The position numbers and the translations under genes are program-made. From assembly GCA_023213315.1 (NCBI GenBank), contig JAKCPI010007843.1:1-64000 (forward strand): a stretch of 64,000 nt of DNA. Reading direction: 5' to 3'. Under the pieces are notes generated by a model. It saw only the letters and a list, made by a program, of their open reading frames with translations, was not told the origin of the DNA and searched no databases. Below are positions 41,215-51,779 of this stretch, piece by piece (position 1 is the stretch's first letter; the number at the start of each line of letters is the position of its first letter). The DNA is from Euborellia annulipes. Its lineage: Eukaryota > Arthropoda > Insecta > Dermaptera > Anisolabididae.

Positions 41215-41455
41215 ATTTGCTAATTCTGGGAGGGAGTATGAGCTCGTGGTTGGTAGTCCTGCTCCCTAGAGGCTATCCGCCATATACGGCACAGGGTGAG
41301 GCCGGAGGCCGGTGCACCGACTTGCGAGAGTATTGACCAAATGGGTCGATCGACGGCCTCCGAGCCAGAGAGACGAGAGTCTCGTTTCGATCAGCCTGGC
41401 ACGCTAATCGTCAGTGTCGTTGAAGGCTAAGTAAGCCCTGCACCCGACACCACAT
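41215..41455 (+). other. isolated GC-rich block, unidentified
   Basis: About 240 bp of GC/CpG-rich sequence (GGTGAGGCCGGAGGCCGGTGC, GGTCGATCGACGGCCTCCGAG, GCCCTGCACCCGACACC) has sharp edges against AT-rich DNA. Short hairpins (GGCCGGAGGCC; GAGACGAGAGTCTC) are visible. It shows no tRNA boxes and no match to other repeats here. Candidates are a SINE of another family or a retrocopied structured RNA; orientation is assumed. Confidence 0.4.
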
Positions 41456-42811
41456 TCATAATTTTTTAAATTTGCCTCTCTAATAAGTTGAAGTGACTCA
41501 AAAAAAAAAAAATAAAAAAATAATACAATAATTTAGTTTCAATCCCATTCTTGTTCCTTGTTGAATTTATCCATAGTCGATAAATGAAACCAGAAATATT
41601 ATTATTTTTTTTTGAAATCAAAAAGTAAGATTTAAAATATCAACTTAAAATTTTAATGATTTCAAGTTGATTGAGAAATATAACCTAGAAGATAAAATTT
41701 TAGATTATTATCACAATTAATAGAGTAATTTTTCTCTAGAAGTGAGGAGGGAGAAAAGAGCGTTAAATAGAGCACGAAAAACACAAAAGATTTAAAAAAA
41801 TTTTAAGATAAATTTAAAAATATTCTCTATTTTTTGGAATTGTGTATTTAATGACATCAATCAGGAGACGTTAGAGGTATATAACAGAGTTTTTTTCTAA
41901 GAATAAACCTTGTATAGAAAAAATTGATTGAATTTTGCAACCATTTACTACTAAACATACTTATATATCAAAAAAGAAAATTCATGAAAATTTTATTTAC
42001 ATGAGGTTTTATTAAATCCACTAAGAACATGCCGCAGGATATTTATACTGTAAGATAGCTAATTTAAATGCCATTTTATTTTTTATATTAATTTAATTTT
42101 CTTTTTATACATTTGAAGTGAAACTACTTTACGCAAGATTACAGGCAGTTTAGAAGCTTTAAAAAGTAAAGAATGAATATAATTATTGCAATAGTATTGA
42201 GACTAACGCCCGGTAGTTAGGCAGCCGAAATAGCACACGCTTTTCTTCTTTTTTATTTTCTTCGTTTATTTTAAATATTTTTTTGTTTTTTTTTAATGAA
42301 TTTAATTATTTGATTTATTTTAATTATTTTATTTTTAAATTATTTAATTGTGTTAAAATATTTTTTTTTTTGATTAAAACATTGAGATAATTTTTATTCC
42401 AAAATTTTAAGCTGGCTGATCAGTCCGAGGCCATTTAATAAAATTTTGAAATTAATAAGAAATTGTTATGGCTATTCTTTTGTTAAAAAGGGGTAGTTCA
42501 ATTTATTGTCTGCTTTAAGATGGTTATACTCATTTAAAATTATTTTTTATAATTTATTATTATAAAATACGTAGATCAATGAATAATACAAGTTACGGAG
42601 AAAAAAAAAATCAAAATACGCCTGCAGTATAGACAACCACGCCTGCGCCAAATGAATCTAGATCAGTGCTGCTATACATGTATATTTAGTTTCCCATAGC
42701 ATAACTTTATGATATCGCGGCTCCCCTGCAACTCAAGTCGATAACCCAAATTTTTTTTTTAAACCCACGTTGATTTAAAAAAAAATAATTTTTCCTTCAT
42801 TTATACACTCA

Positions 42812-43090
42812 GCAGCCAGGAAATTAAATTTTTTATTCACCGACTTTTCGGTAGGGCAAATATTGTGAAATATACACGATCTTAGGTATTTTAATAACTA
42901 TTATAATGATTCAATAATGAATTGAATCGAGCAAGCAAGTTAGTGATAATTTAAAAAGAAAAGATATTGTATTATATTATTGCAATATTTATTAAAGTAC
43001 CTAAGATCGTGTATATTTAACAATTTTTGTCCTGATCGACGACGAAACAAAAATTAAATAAAATTTTATTTATAATAATTTCCTGGCTGC
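42812..43090. mobile_element. inverted-repeat element, GCAGCCAGGAAATTA ends
   Basis: GCAGCCAGGAAATTA and TAATTTCCTGGCTGC are inverted ends. An inner pair CACGATCTTAGGTA / TACCTAAGATCGTG extends the fold. It is non-coding. Confidence 0.75.
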
Positions 43091-43404
43091 AACGTCCTTC
43101 GAATCCTGAATGAATTTCCACAGACATAAAAAAATTTAAGTTCATATATAGCCTACATATTATTAATTGTTATATTTGCAGCAAGAAATCCTTTTCTAGA
43201 CTTCTAATGAGGAAAGTTGGTGAATGCCTCGGAAATATCCGGGTCACACTCAACTGTTAATAAATGGAGAGTTTTTTCTATACAAGGTTTACTCTTAGAA
43301 AAAACTCTATGTTATATACCTCTAAAGTCGCCTAATTGTTGTCAGTAAATACACAAAATAGAGCATTTTTTTTTCATTTCTCTTCCCTATATATGTAAAA
43401 TATG

Positions 43405-43790
43405 CATGGTCAATGCGCTCTGCCGAATTAAAATTAATTATCCCACCCAATGCAACATATACACGGAACACAAGAGAGGCATCGTCCCAGCATCCCTATG
43501 CTGTTCAGATCACGACTAACAGAACTAGTCAATTCGAATCTTCCTTTGTCCCCATGACCTCCCGCGATTGGAACAAGCTCCCTGCGTCTATCTTCCCCAA
43601 AACATACAATCTTAAGACTTTCAAGACTAATCTCAACAGGCATCTTCTCAGTTCCCGCAGTTAAGTTCCCCTTTTATGCTTCTCTTTTTTTAACTATATA
43701 CCGCCTGGCTGCATGTGACCACCGGTCATTATAGGTCTTCGGACCTCATGCACCCATTCCAAAGCAAAACAAAAAAAAAATATAAAAAGA
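43405..43790 (+). mobile_element. 5'-truncated non-LTR retrotransposon 3' end
   Basis: The segment runs from the truncated coding end, through a stop at about 43662-43664 and a roughly 110-bp 3' UTR, to an A-rich tail (AAAACAAAAAAAAAA at about 43766). The 3' UTR contains a stem GCATG...CATGC region around ACCACCGGTCATTATAGGTC. Loss of the 5' end with retention of the A-rich 3' end is the usual product of target-primed reverse transcription. Confidence 0.8.
43413..43664 (+). pseudogene. non-LTR retrotransposon reverse transcriptase, C-terminal tail
   Basis: The 83-residue frame contains TRNTREASSQHPYAV, RTSQFESSFVPMTSRDWNKLP and LKTFKTNLNRHL. This is the recognisable tail after the RT domain of CR1/Jockey/RTE-like ORF2 proteins: an Arg-Thr run, then Ser-Phe-x-Pro, x-x-Asp-Trp-Asn-x-Leu-Pro, then a Phe-Lys-x-x-Leu helix. 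The apparent start Met is simply the first Met after the truncation point. The catalytic fingers and palm and any endonuclease are absent, so it is an inert fragment. The frame is open to its stop, which suggests a fairly recent insertion. The clade is not determined. Confidence 0.85.
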
Positions 43791-43912
43791 AAGTATTGCA
43801 ATCATGTCAAAAATTGACGTCGAGATTTTTTAATTTACCTTAAAATTTTTTAGTCTTTTGTGTTTTTCGTGCTCTATTTTGTGACAATAATCTAAAATTT
43901 CATCTTCTAGGT

Positions 43913-44100
43913 CAAAGTGTGGGTCACGACCCGATGCCAATTTGTGTATGAAATGAACGACTAACTTGATTTTTATTAAAAAATAAAATTTGTTTTGTAT
44001 GTTTCTTTTTTTTTTTTTTTTTTTTTTTCATAAGATGGGTCTCGAAAAATTTTAAAACCTCATACCGCGCCGCGGTCAAAAAAAAGTTTGGGAAACGCTG
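43913..44100. mobile_element. hAT-like element, CAAAGTGTGGGTCACGACC / TTTGGGAAACGCTG ends
   Basis: The flanks TTCTAGGT and TTCTAGAT are an 8-bp duplication with one mismatch. The right end CAGCGTTTCCCAAAC (complement) is a widespread hAT terminal sequence. The opposite arm of the host foldback reads AACCTAGAAGAT without the insertion. The interior includes a 25-base T run. Confidence 0.82.
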
Positions 44101-44225
44101 TTCTAGATTATTTTTCTCAATCAATTTTATTTTAATTCTCAATCAATATTTTAAAAGAAATTATTCTTTTTGATTAAAAAAAAAAAATATTTTTGATTTC
44201 ATTTATCGACAATGGATAAATTCTG

Positions 44226-44770
44226 ACAATAGGGTAGACACACAGAGATCGTTTTTAAAAGAGAAATAAAAACATGTATACGATGAGATAATCTTTTGTT
44301 AAGAAAGATTAAAAAAAAAGTTTCAGAGGAAGAACGAATTTATTCGAAGGTATTGAAATCAAACGCTGTATAATAAAGCTAATAGCGAAAAAAAAAAAAG
44401 TTAGTAAATAGAAAGCGATTAAAAAAAAAATCAATGGATTCGCACAGTTTAAATTATTTTTTATAATTTTATGCTTTGAAGATAAAAAAAAATCAGACAT
44501 CAAAGTATGTGAATATTTCCATTGCTTTAATAACCTGAGCTGCCACAAAAAAAACAATAGACCCAAATATTGAACTGAAATAGAACAATGAAAAGGCAGT
44601 CAAAATATGTTAATATACCTATAATTCAATTTTTGATACTAATCGATCCAATGTAAGTGACATTCTCTATTTTAAGAGCAGACAGGAAATATTAAAATAT
44701 ACTAAATCAATACCTTAAACAAAATTATTCTTGGAATCATTTTGTCTTTAAAGAATATAAAGAAATATTT
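44226..44770. other. AT-rich stretch, nothing recognised
   Basis: Several A runs and no gene or family match. GACACACAGAGATCG at 44238 is a lone echo of the CACAGACAG motif. Confidence 0.35.
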
Positions 44771-44776
44771 TAAATG

Positions 44777-45845
44777 GATAAAAAATCTGGTGTGCTCAGC
44801 ACACAACTTTCTCTTACCGAAGGTACTATCACACCAGATTTTTTGTGTTGAGATATATTTAGTTTCCCATAGCATCTTAGTTCCAAACTTGACCACTTGC
44901 GTTTAATAAGTAAAAAAGTCAATTGATTCAAAATTTCCATAGGCTCTGTGTATTTTAGATGTTGACTGCTTGAAATAAACTATGGTTATTTTTCAAAATT
45001 TTAATCTAATATTTGGATATTTTATATACAATAGAGAATCATAAATAAATACAAAATTTCATAAGAATTGGAAAAAAAATTTTTTAAATGTGTAAAAAGT
45101 TCAAAAGGGGACCCCCTTTTGAATCGAAATTTACATGTAAATCCCCATAGGGATTTAACATTGGCTCTATGGAAGCAAGATCAGAGAAATGAAGTTCTCA
45201 CATCAGTAAAGTGCATTTCAAACAATTTTCACGAAAAATTTTACTGATATACTTTTTAAAAAGAATCTAAAAAATAGTTGATTTATGAATTTTAATAAAA
45301 ATCGTTAGAGCAAATTTTGAGAAAATCGAAAAAAACTGAAAAAGTAAATCAGTAAAGTACTAGTACTTTTTGGCAGATTTTGTTCAAAAGCTTATTTTCA
45401 TGGGTTTGAGGGGTGCCTAACTCAAATATAAAATTTCAACCTCCTAGCACTTTTCATTCTTGAAATATTATTATTTACACACACACACACAGACCATTTT
45501 AAGGGACCCACTTTTTTAGACTCAGAATCTCGGCATCGAATTTTTGACATGATCGCAACATGGGCATAGCCAGAAGGGGCAGGGGGCCAATACCCCCTGG
45601 TTTGTCCCAAAAATTTTTTATCTATTAAAAACAAATATATACTTTTCTAATTGGGAGTTTTTTTTTTTTAATGAGCTTATATAAGGAAAATAATATATTA
45701 TATTTAATAAATAATTAATAATCTATGATTATTTTAATTGCAAACCCCCTCTCTCGTCCTAACGAATGGTTACCCCCTCCCTTAACAAAATTGCTGCCTA
45801 CGCCCATGGTTCGCAATACTTTCTGACTATGTATTACATATATAG
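44777..45845 (+). repeat. HP family copy 14 (A to eroded B), split by a hAT-like element
   Basis: The A hairpin (AAAAATCTGGTGTGCTCAGCACAC ... ATCACACCAGATTTTTTGTG) has a shortened loop. The complete type-2 flank and GGGGACCCCCTTTTGAATCG block follow, then the type-1 second half with ACACACACACACAGACC, AATCTCGGCATCGAATTTTTGACATGATCGCAA, the insertion, and an eroded B end (AATACTTTCTGACTATGTATTACATATATAG). It preserves the uninterrupted site corresponding to the insertion in copy 6. Confidence 0.8.
45559..45808. mobile_element. hAT-like element, CATGGGCATAGCC ends
   Basis: The ends CATGGGCATAGCC and GCCTACGCCCATG are flanked by GATCGCAA and GTTCGCAA (8 bp, one mismatch). It is inserted in the CATGATCGCAATACTTTC junction just inside the B end of HP copy 14; intact copies show this junction without a break. 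Confidence 0.82.
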
Positions 45846-46300
45846 AATTAGAATTAATTTATTAATTATTCTCTAAGTTATTGCCTCTTAGAGAAGATGT
45901 ACAAAATTTTACATTTACAACTAACATGCGAGCACAATTAAATAAATTACACAGCCATTGTTTAGACAACATACCATAATTCTTTTCTTTTTCTTTAATT
46001 AATTTTAATTAATTAATCAATAATAAATAAAAATAAGATGAATCAGAATTAAATAAGAGAAGAGAAAAAATATCTTAAAAATGATATATTAGACAGGAGA
46101 AGACATCAGTCCGTGACCGAAATCATCACCCCTAGCTGCTGCTAGCTGACTAAACAAAAGTTGTAATAGAGGAGAAAGATCTGTTCGCTGAATAATTTTC
46201 CGTTAAGATCGACACGATCATAGTTCTAGCCAATCAGTTTTGGGCCATTAAAAAAAATATATATATTTTTATATCGTCGATGTATTTGACAGCGAGATGA
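45846..46300. other. AT-rich stretch, short hairpin only
   Basis: ATTCTCTAAG / CTTAGAGAA forms a small hairpin at about 45866-45897. CCCCTAGCTGCTGCTAGCTG at 46130 is the only GC-richer patch. Nothing else was recognised. Confidence 0.4.
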
Positions 46301-46318
46301 CATATTCAAATATACAAA

Positions 46319-47100
46319 CAGGTATGAATGAAAAACAATTGTATTTTTCAATGAGTTTTATTTGACCTTATAATATTTCGATTAAGTTAAGTTCCCACAG
46401 AAGCAGACCATTCAACCCTTATAAATAATAATTGAATAAAATATTAAGGGTCGGTGTATGAAATTAAATATAAATTAACTGTTAGATATATTTTTTGTAA
46501 AACAGAAGAAGACAAGTTGATTAACCTTTAAACACGGATTTATATAAATTTTAATATTTTTATACACTAGTTAAACCTCTGATGAAGAAGAGCATCCAGT
46601 GCCTTCGAATTAAATAAAAATCATTGAAAAATACAATTGAAGAGCACACGGGAAAACATGAAAAGTCCAATTTTTTTTTTTTTTTTTTTACGCTATACGG
46701 TGGAAAATCCGAGGTACTTTTATATGCTAGTTCCACATGATAGGTCCAATAATATTCACACTTTAAGAAACACCGTACAGTGAGGGACAATATCAAGTCC
46801 CACCTATGCGTTTTCTACGTGTGATTATTTCATTGTTTTTAAAAAAAAAATTATATATTTTTTAATGGCAACTTTCATGGTTTAATCCTAGAAAATTTCC
46901 AATAAAGATTTTCATTTTCTTCTATAAAAACAATGAAATAATCACAAGTAGAAAACGCATGGGTGGGACTTAATATTGTCCCTCACTGTACAATGGAATA
47001 ACATAATGTAAACAAACTTGAAAAATGGTCTGGTGAAAAAAAGGAAAAAATGGACTTTTCATGTTTTTCCCGTGTATTCTTCAATTTTTGTTTTTCATTC
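46319..47100. mobile_element. foldback element split by a Tc1/mariner-type MITE
   Basis: ACACGGGAAAACATGAAAAGTCCA (about 46649) is matched inverted by TGGACTTTTCATGTTTTTCCCGTGT (about 47052). ATGAATGAAAAACAATTG at 46324 may extend the arm (CAATTTTTGTTTTTCATTC at 47080). The MITE 46778-46988 lies between the arms. Confidence 0.65.
46778..46988. mobile_element. CAGTGAGGG...-type MITE, copy c (complete)
   Basis: CAGTGAGGGACAATATCAAG and CTTAATATTGTCCCTCACTG are flanked by TA on both sides. It is a full-length palindrome with CATGCGTTTTCTAC arms. It belongs to the same family as 8927, 34413 and 55468. Confidence 0.88.
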
Positions 47101-47487
47101 AGCCCTGTCGAAAAAAAATGGCTTTTCTATATTTGTATATATTTTTATAATAATTTTTGCTTCTAAAGAATAAAAAAAATTTTAAATTTTCATAAAATTT
47201 TTTTATTTTTTTTTTATTTTCTAGATTAAAAAAAAAATTAATTATTATAATCTTTTAGTCATATAAAAAAAATGTATGTTAATCAAATTTGTAATGAATT
47301 TAATTTATTTAAATAAACAACTCGCATACAAATTTATGGGCCACTCCTATTCGCTTTTAATTAATTACTATAAAAGATCCGTATTCAAAAATTTTTCTAA
47401 GGAAATTCTTTTGGAGGTTTTTAATTTTTCTTTAGTTGAAATTTTATTTAGAAGTTTATCTCAATAGCTTAGGCTTAATTGAAAAAA

Positions 47488-48497
47488 TTTGTGCTTTCTC
47501 TTACCTATATATGTAATATACTATATAGTGAGAAAGTATTGAAATCAAGTAAAAAATTAGATGTCTAGATTTTGATGGATATACACGTTTTGAGGTCAAT
47601 AAAGTAGGTCCCGCAAATTGGTCTGTGTGTCTGTACGTGACACATGAAGGAAATAAGCTACAAGATTGAAAATAAGTTTTTGATCAAAATCGGCTAAAAA
47701 GTAGTAGTACTGTACTGAAGTACTTTTTCACTTTTATTCGAATTTCTCAAAATCGGATCTAACGATTTTGATTAAAGTTAATAAATTCATAAATTAACTA
47801 TTACTTTTTTTAGATGCTTTTTAAAAAGTATATGAACTGTTTAATTTGAAAGTGGTGTAAGTCCATTTAAAAAAAAAAATGAGATTTCACATAATTTATA
47901 ATTAAATTAATGTAAATTTTCTATGTATATCTAGCAAGTGGAAAAATTCCCATGCTTTGTTCAATTATAAATTGGTCGGTAAATAGGTTTTTTAATAAAC
48001 AAATATGTTAACCTTTCATTTTCTCGAAACAATAGAAAATGGACTTACACCTCTTTCAAAATAAACGGTCCATATTATTAACATTTTTCGTGAAAATTGT
48101 TTGAAGTACACTTTACTGATGTAGTATTTCAGATTTTTCAAATTCATTTTCGGCTCTTCCTTCCATAGAGTCAATGTTAAGTCCCTATGGGGATTCGCAT
48201 GATAATTTCGATTCAAAAGGGGTCCCCTTTGGAACTTTTTACACATTAAAAAAAATGTTTTCCAATTCTTATGAAATTTTGAATTTATTTAGTATTCTCT
48301 ATTGTGTATAAAATATCCAAATATGAGATTAAAATTTTGAAAAATAACCATAGTTTATTTTAAGCAGTCAACATTTAAAATACAGAAGAAGTGATCGGAA
48401 ACTAAATATATCTCAACACAAAAAATCTGGTGTGAAAGCACATTACACTTTTTCGATTACCGAAGGTAAGAGTGCGTTGAGTCACAACAGAATTTTC
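47488..48497 (-). repeat. HP family copy 15 (B to A)
   Basis: The B end GCTTTCTCTTACCTATATATG ... AGTGAGAAAGTATTG is followed by TTTTGATGGATATACACGTTTTGAGGTC and the first core half. A foreign-looking stretch at about 47835-48070 interrupts the line; it is bounded by AAAGTGGTGTAAGTCCATTT / AAATGGACTTACACCTCTTT inverted repeats and so is itself an insertion. The type-2 flank and an eroded A hairpin follow. Confidence 0.75.
47838..48070. mobile_element. inverted-repeat insertion, GAACTGTTTAATTTGAAAGTGGTGTAAG ends
   Basis: ACTGTTTAATTTGAAAGTGG (47836) and CCTCTTTCAAAATAAACGGT (48050) are imperfect inverted ends, extended by GTGTAAGTCCATTT / AAATGGACTTACAC. It splits HP copy 15 between TTTTTAAAAAGTATAT and ATTTTTCGTGAAAATTG, which are adjacent in copies 5 and 11 (in their orientation). 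Confidence 0.7.
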
Positions 48498-48776
48498 AAG
48501 TTGAGTAATTTTTTTTAAAATGTCTCGAATTTATAATGGAAAAAAAAATCAACCGGTTTTTATTGTAGCATATTAATAATTATTTCAAAAAATTTGTAAA
48601 AAAAATCATTGATTTGACTAGAAAAACTATTTCTTGGCTGGGTCGATATTAAAGTAGAGTCGAGTTGGCAACAGGTTACCTCCAGGATAGCGATCATCAA
48701 AGACAGGAGAGTCACGCTAACATCAGACATCTGTATCCCAGCAATTTTAAATGAAATGTTTTCATTTCATAAATAA
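48498..48776. other. non-repeat stretch, nothing recognised
   Basis: GGGTCGATATTAAAGTAGAGTCGAGTTGGCAACAGG and the following 90 bp are of mixed composition and occur once. No frame or motif could be assigned. Confidence 0.35.
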
Positions 48777-49803
48777 TTTTTACTTTCTTTTACCTCTATA
48801 TATATATATTTAATATATAGAGAAAGAAAGTATTGGATTCATGTCAAAAATTCGATGTCGAGATTTTGATGGATCTTCACGTTTTGAGGTCCCCTGAATC
48901 CAAAAAAGTGGTTTTCGCGACATGGTCTCTCTGTCTGTCTGTGTGTGTTCAATTTTAAGCATGAAGGAATTGAGCTATGAGGCTGATATTTTATATTTAA
49001 GTTAAACACCCCCCGGGACCGAGAAAATAAGCTTTTAATCAAAATCGGCCAAAAAGTACTAGTACTTTACTGATGTACTTTTTCAGTTTTTTTCAATTTT
49101 CTCAAAATTCGCTCTAACGATTTTGATTAAAATTCAAAAACCAATTATTTTTTAGATGCTCTTTAAAATGTATATTCTCGTTTTGCCCGCAAAATTGTTT
49201 GAAGCACACTTTACTCTTGTGCTTCATAGGAAAGATAGGAGAAATGGTTGTCATGGTAACCAAATTTAAATCTTTTTCTTTTTATTAGATTAAAAATCAA
49301 TTATTATTATAAATTCCATTTATTTTTATTTTATTTCTGTCTTTAATTTAATTGTTTCAGAGAAAACATATCTCTCTCTCTCACAAAATTATCTTCTCTC
49401 TTTCTACGAGTTTTAAACTTTCCATCTAATTCTCGCATTTGGCCAATGTTAATTTCTTATAGGGATTTGTATGTTAATTTCGATTCAAAAGGGGGTCGGT
49501 CCCCTTTGGAACTTTTTACGCATTTAAAATTTTTTTTTCCAATTCTTATGAAATTTTGTATTTATTTACGATTCTATATTGTGTATAAAATGTCCAAATA
49601 TGAGATTAAAATTTCGAAAAATAACCATAGTTTATTTCAAGCAATCAACATTTACAATGCAAGTTTGAAACTAAGGTGCTATGGGAAACTAAATATATCT
49701 CGACACAAAAAATCTGGTGTGACCAGCACGGTGCACAATTTTCTCTTACCGAAGGGTAAGAGAAAGTTGTGTGCTGTGCGCCAGTCACACCAGATTTTTT
49801 TAA
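48777..49803 (-). repeat. HP family copy 16 (B to A, interrupted at 49276-49440)
   Basis: The B end TTTTTACTTTCTTTTACC is followed by a clean first half, including GGTCTCTCTGTCTGTCTGTGTGTG, up to TGGTTGTCATGGTAACCAAAT. Unrelated AT-rich and (CT)n sequence follows to about 49440. The type-2 half then resumes at GCCAATGTTAATTTC and ends in the best-preserved A hairpin of the window (49706-49803). The two halves have the order seen in copy 11. Confidence 0.8.
49706..49803. repeat. reference A hairpin of the HP family
   Basis: The outer arm AAAAAATCTGGTGTGACCAG, then CACGGTGCACAATTTTCTCTTACCGAAGG, pairs with TAAGAGAAAGTTGTGTGCTGTGCGCCAGTCACACCAGATTTTTT. The stem is over 40 bp with few mismatches and a GAAG loop. 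The central part repeats the CTTTCTCTTACC motif of end B. Confidence 0.85.
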
Positions 49804-50079
49804 TTTAAAATATTACAGTGGTAAATGAAAAGAATATTAAATTTTCCTCTTACAAGATATAATTAATTATTTAGTAATACTAGTAATTTTCATTTCATTT
49901 GCTGATGAAGAAGATGGGGTATAAAGTAGTTACCATTGATGAAAAAAAATAAATAAATTGAATAACATCAAACGTTTCAATAGAATTTATTATCTTAGGA
50001 TATAACTTGAAAATTTTTTCCTTTTATGTTCGAAATTATTTAATTTTGTGAATTTATCAAATAAATATAAGAAAAATTA

Positions 50080-50872
50080 TTTTATCTTATTTATATATTC
50101 ATAAAATAATATATAGAAATAGAAAGTATTGGTTTCATGTTAAAAATTTGATGTCGACATTTTGATGGAAATACATGTTTTGAAGTCCCCTCAGTCAAAA
50201 AAAGTGAGTCCCGCAAAATAGTCTATCTGTCTGTGTGTCCGTGAATAAAATGTTTCAAGAACGAAAAGAACTAGGATGTTGAAACAGCAGAAGTTAAATA
50301 TTAAAATCAAAACATAATAATAACATAAATAACACTCACATTTTTGTTAGATATATAGCATGAAGCTTTTAAATAAAATCGGCCAACGAGTATTATACTT
50401 TACTGATTTTTCGATTTTCTCAAAATTCGCTCTAACATTTTTGATTAAAATTCATAAATCAATTATTTTTATATATTTATTTTATTAAAGTCTTTTAGAC
50501 CTCAGACCGTCGGGTTTCGGCTACTCTGCTTCCTAAGTGAGGATTGAATCTTTAAGGTGAGTATTATATTCGCATTTAGATCCATCACAGTAAAAAATCT
50601 GAGTCATATTATTATATTAATAAAAAAATGCCATATATACAAGTTTGCACTTTGCTCGTCAATCATACATTGAAACAAAGGAAGGTTTAGAGCAGAGTAG
50701 CCGAAACCCGACAGTCTGAAATCTAAAAGATATTAATAAAATAAATATATAAATTATTCCTGGTGAGTTGAAACATTAATATTATTACTTTTTTTGTATT
50801 TATAAAATTTACATCTTAAATTCTAATGTAGCGCCGGAAACTAAATATATGTTGACACAAATGAGATAAGCA
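50080..50872 (-). repeat. HP family copy 17 (B to A flank, A hairpin lost), split by an inverted-repeat element
   Basis: An eroded B end (TTTTATCTTATTTATATATTC ... GAAATAGAAAGTATTGG) is followed by the first core half to AAATCAATTATTTTT. The insertion follows, then AAATTTACATCTTAAATTCTAATGTAGCGCCGGAAACTAAATATATGTTGACACAAA. The A hairpin itself is replaced by other sequence ending in the SINE-like copy at 50893. Confidence 0.75.
50471..50750. mobile_element. foldback element, TTTAGACCTCAGACCGTCGGGTTTCGGC arms
   Basis: ATATATTTATTTTATTAA, CTTTTAGACCTCAGACCGTCGGGTTTCGGCTACTCTGCT on the left is matched inverted by AGCAGAGTAGCCGAAACCCGACAGTCTGAAATCTAAAAG ... TTAATAAAATAAATATAT. The arms are about 80 bp. 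It is inserted in HP copy 17. Confidence 0.8.
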
Positions 50873-50892
50873 CAAAAAAACAATTTAATTAA

Positions 50893-50990
50893 GAGACAGA
50901 CATTAAAAGAACTGAAGGACTGCCCGTCCCAGCTCGAGCAGATCGTGGTCGCCATCCACGTACCCACAAGATGTGGGCCCCTGAGCAAAA
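50893..50990 (+). repeat. structured SINE-like element, 3' half
   Basis: GAGACAGACATTAAAAGAACTGAAGGACTG ... CCAGCTCGAGCAGATCGTGG and both terminal hairpins (CGTGG-TCGCCAT-CCACG, CCCACA-AGA-TGTGGG) are present, followed by GGCCCCTGAGC and an A-rich tail. It is 5'-truncated, as retroposed copies often are. Confidence 0.8.
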
Positions 50991-50994
50991 TAAA

Positions 50995-51775
50995 AGAATA
51001 TACTATATATTTTAAATTAAAAGTAAATTAAATTTAGAAAATTCAGTGTTAAAAACATCCAAGAACATTGGAATATTTGGAAAATGCGCTACAAAAATAA
51101 GATTTCATAAAAAACTAGAGGTGAGATTTTTTTGAAACTCATAAATGTGCTTTTTCAGAAAGATAAAAACACTCGCTTTCTCGTCAATACTTATTATTCT
51201 TAATATTAAGTTTTCCAGAAAATTAAACGTTTAATCTTGCAAGATATTTGTTACTACAGAGAAAACTGATTTCACTTCAAATGAGCTTTTCAATTAAAAC
51301 CATTTATACCCTTTAAATGGATTGTTAAAGAGATGAAAGGCAATAGAAATAGAAATTTATAATAATTTAATCGAGTCCTTGATAATAATCCTAATTAATT
51401 CGATAAGTTTTTGTTTCAGTATTGAATTTAACTCTAGAATTTCTAAATAAAAACTCGATAGCAGAGAATCTCGCTCTGATTAAAGCCCGAAACAAATAGA
51501 GGAGAGTTTAGCCAAAACAATTCCGATGTGGCTGGGAAGGGGGAGGGGGGGGGACAAAGTATAGATAGAGAGGGGAGAACAAATCTGCTTGAACCTTTAG
51601 GCTACGAGATTAGGAAGGTATTCTAATCCTTTCATTAAATTATACATTCACAGAGAGAGAGAGCTATTTTGACAATTATTTTAGAAACAATGTAATAACC
51701 CTCGAATTAACACCGAAAAGGGATGACAAACGAAGGGGAATATTTTTGATAAAATTCCATTACAGAAATTTATCT
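50995..51775. other. unassigned stretch with a G-rich patch
   Basis: AT-rich sequence with GGGAAGGGGGAGGGGGGGGG at about 51534 and a GAGAGAGAGAG tract at about 51652. No gene or repeat match. Confidence 0.4.
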
Positions 51776-51779
51776 TTAT

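Larger units (their letters stand above)
43376..43835 (-). repeat. HP B-end fragment holding a LINE fragment
   Basis: TTTTTCATTTCTCTTCCCTATATATGTAAAATAT on the left and AAAAAGAAAGTATTGCAATCATGTCAAAAATTGACGTCGAGATTTT on the right are the two halves of one B end. Its AT loop is the insertion point of the LINE fragment. Confidence 0.75.
41560..44225. mobile_element. large foldback: ~350-bp arms, right arm with three nested insertions
   Basis: The left arm 41560-41920 pairs with right-arm pieces at 43273-43375, 43835-43912 and 44101-44225. Examples are GGTATATAACAGAGTTTTTTTCTAAG against CTTAGAAAAAACTCTATGTTATATACC, and GAGCACGAAAAACACAAAAG against CTTTTGTGTTTTTCGTGCTC. The gaps in the right arm are an HP B fragment containing a LINE fragment, and a hAT-like element; the left arm shows both sites empty. 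Terminal duplications were not resolved. The 1.35-kb centre holds another inverted-repeat element (42812-43090). Confidence 0.75.

Noticed and set aside
43434..43643. Minus-strand open frame opposite the LINE fragment
   Set aside because: It is the antisense shadow of the plus-strand reverse transcriptase tail, which has clear family motifs.
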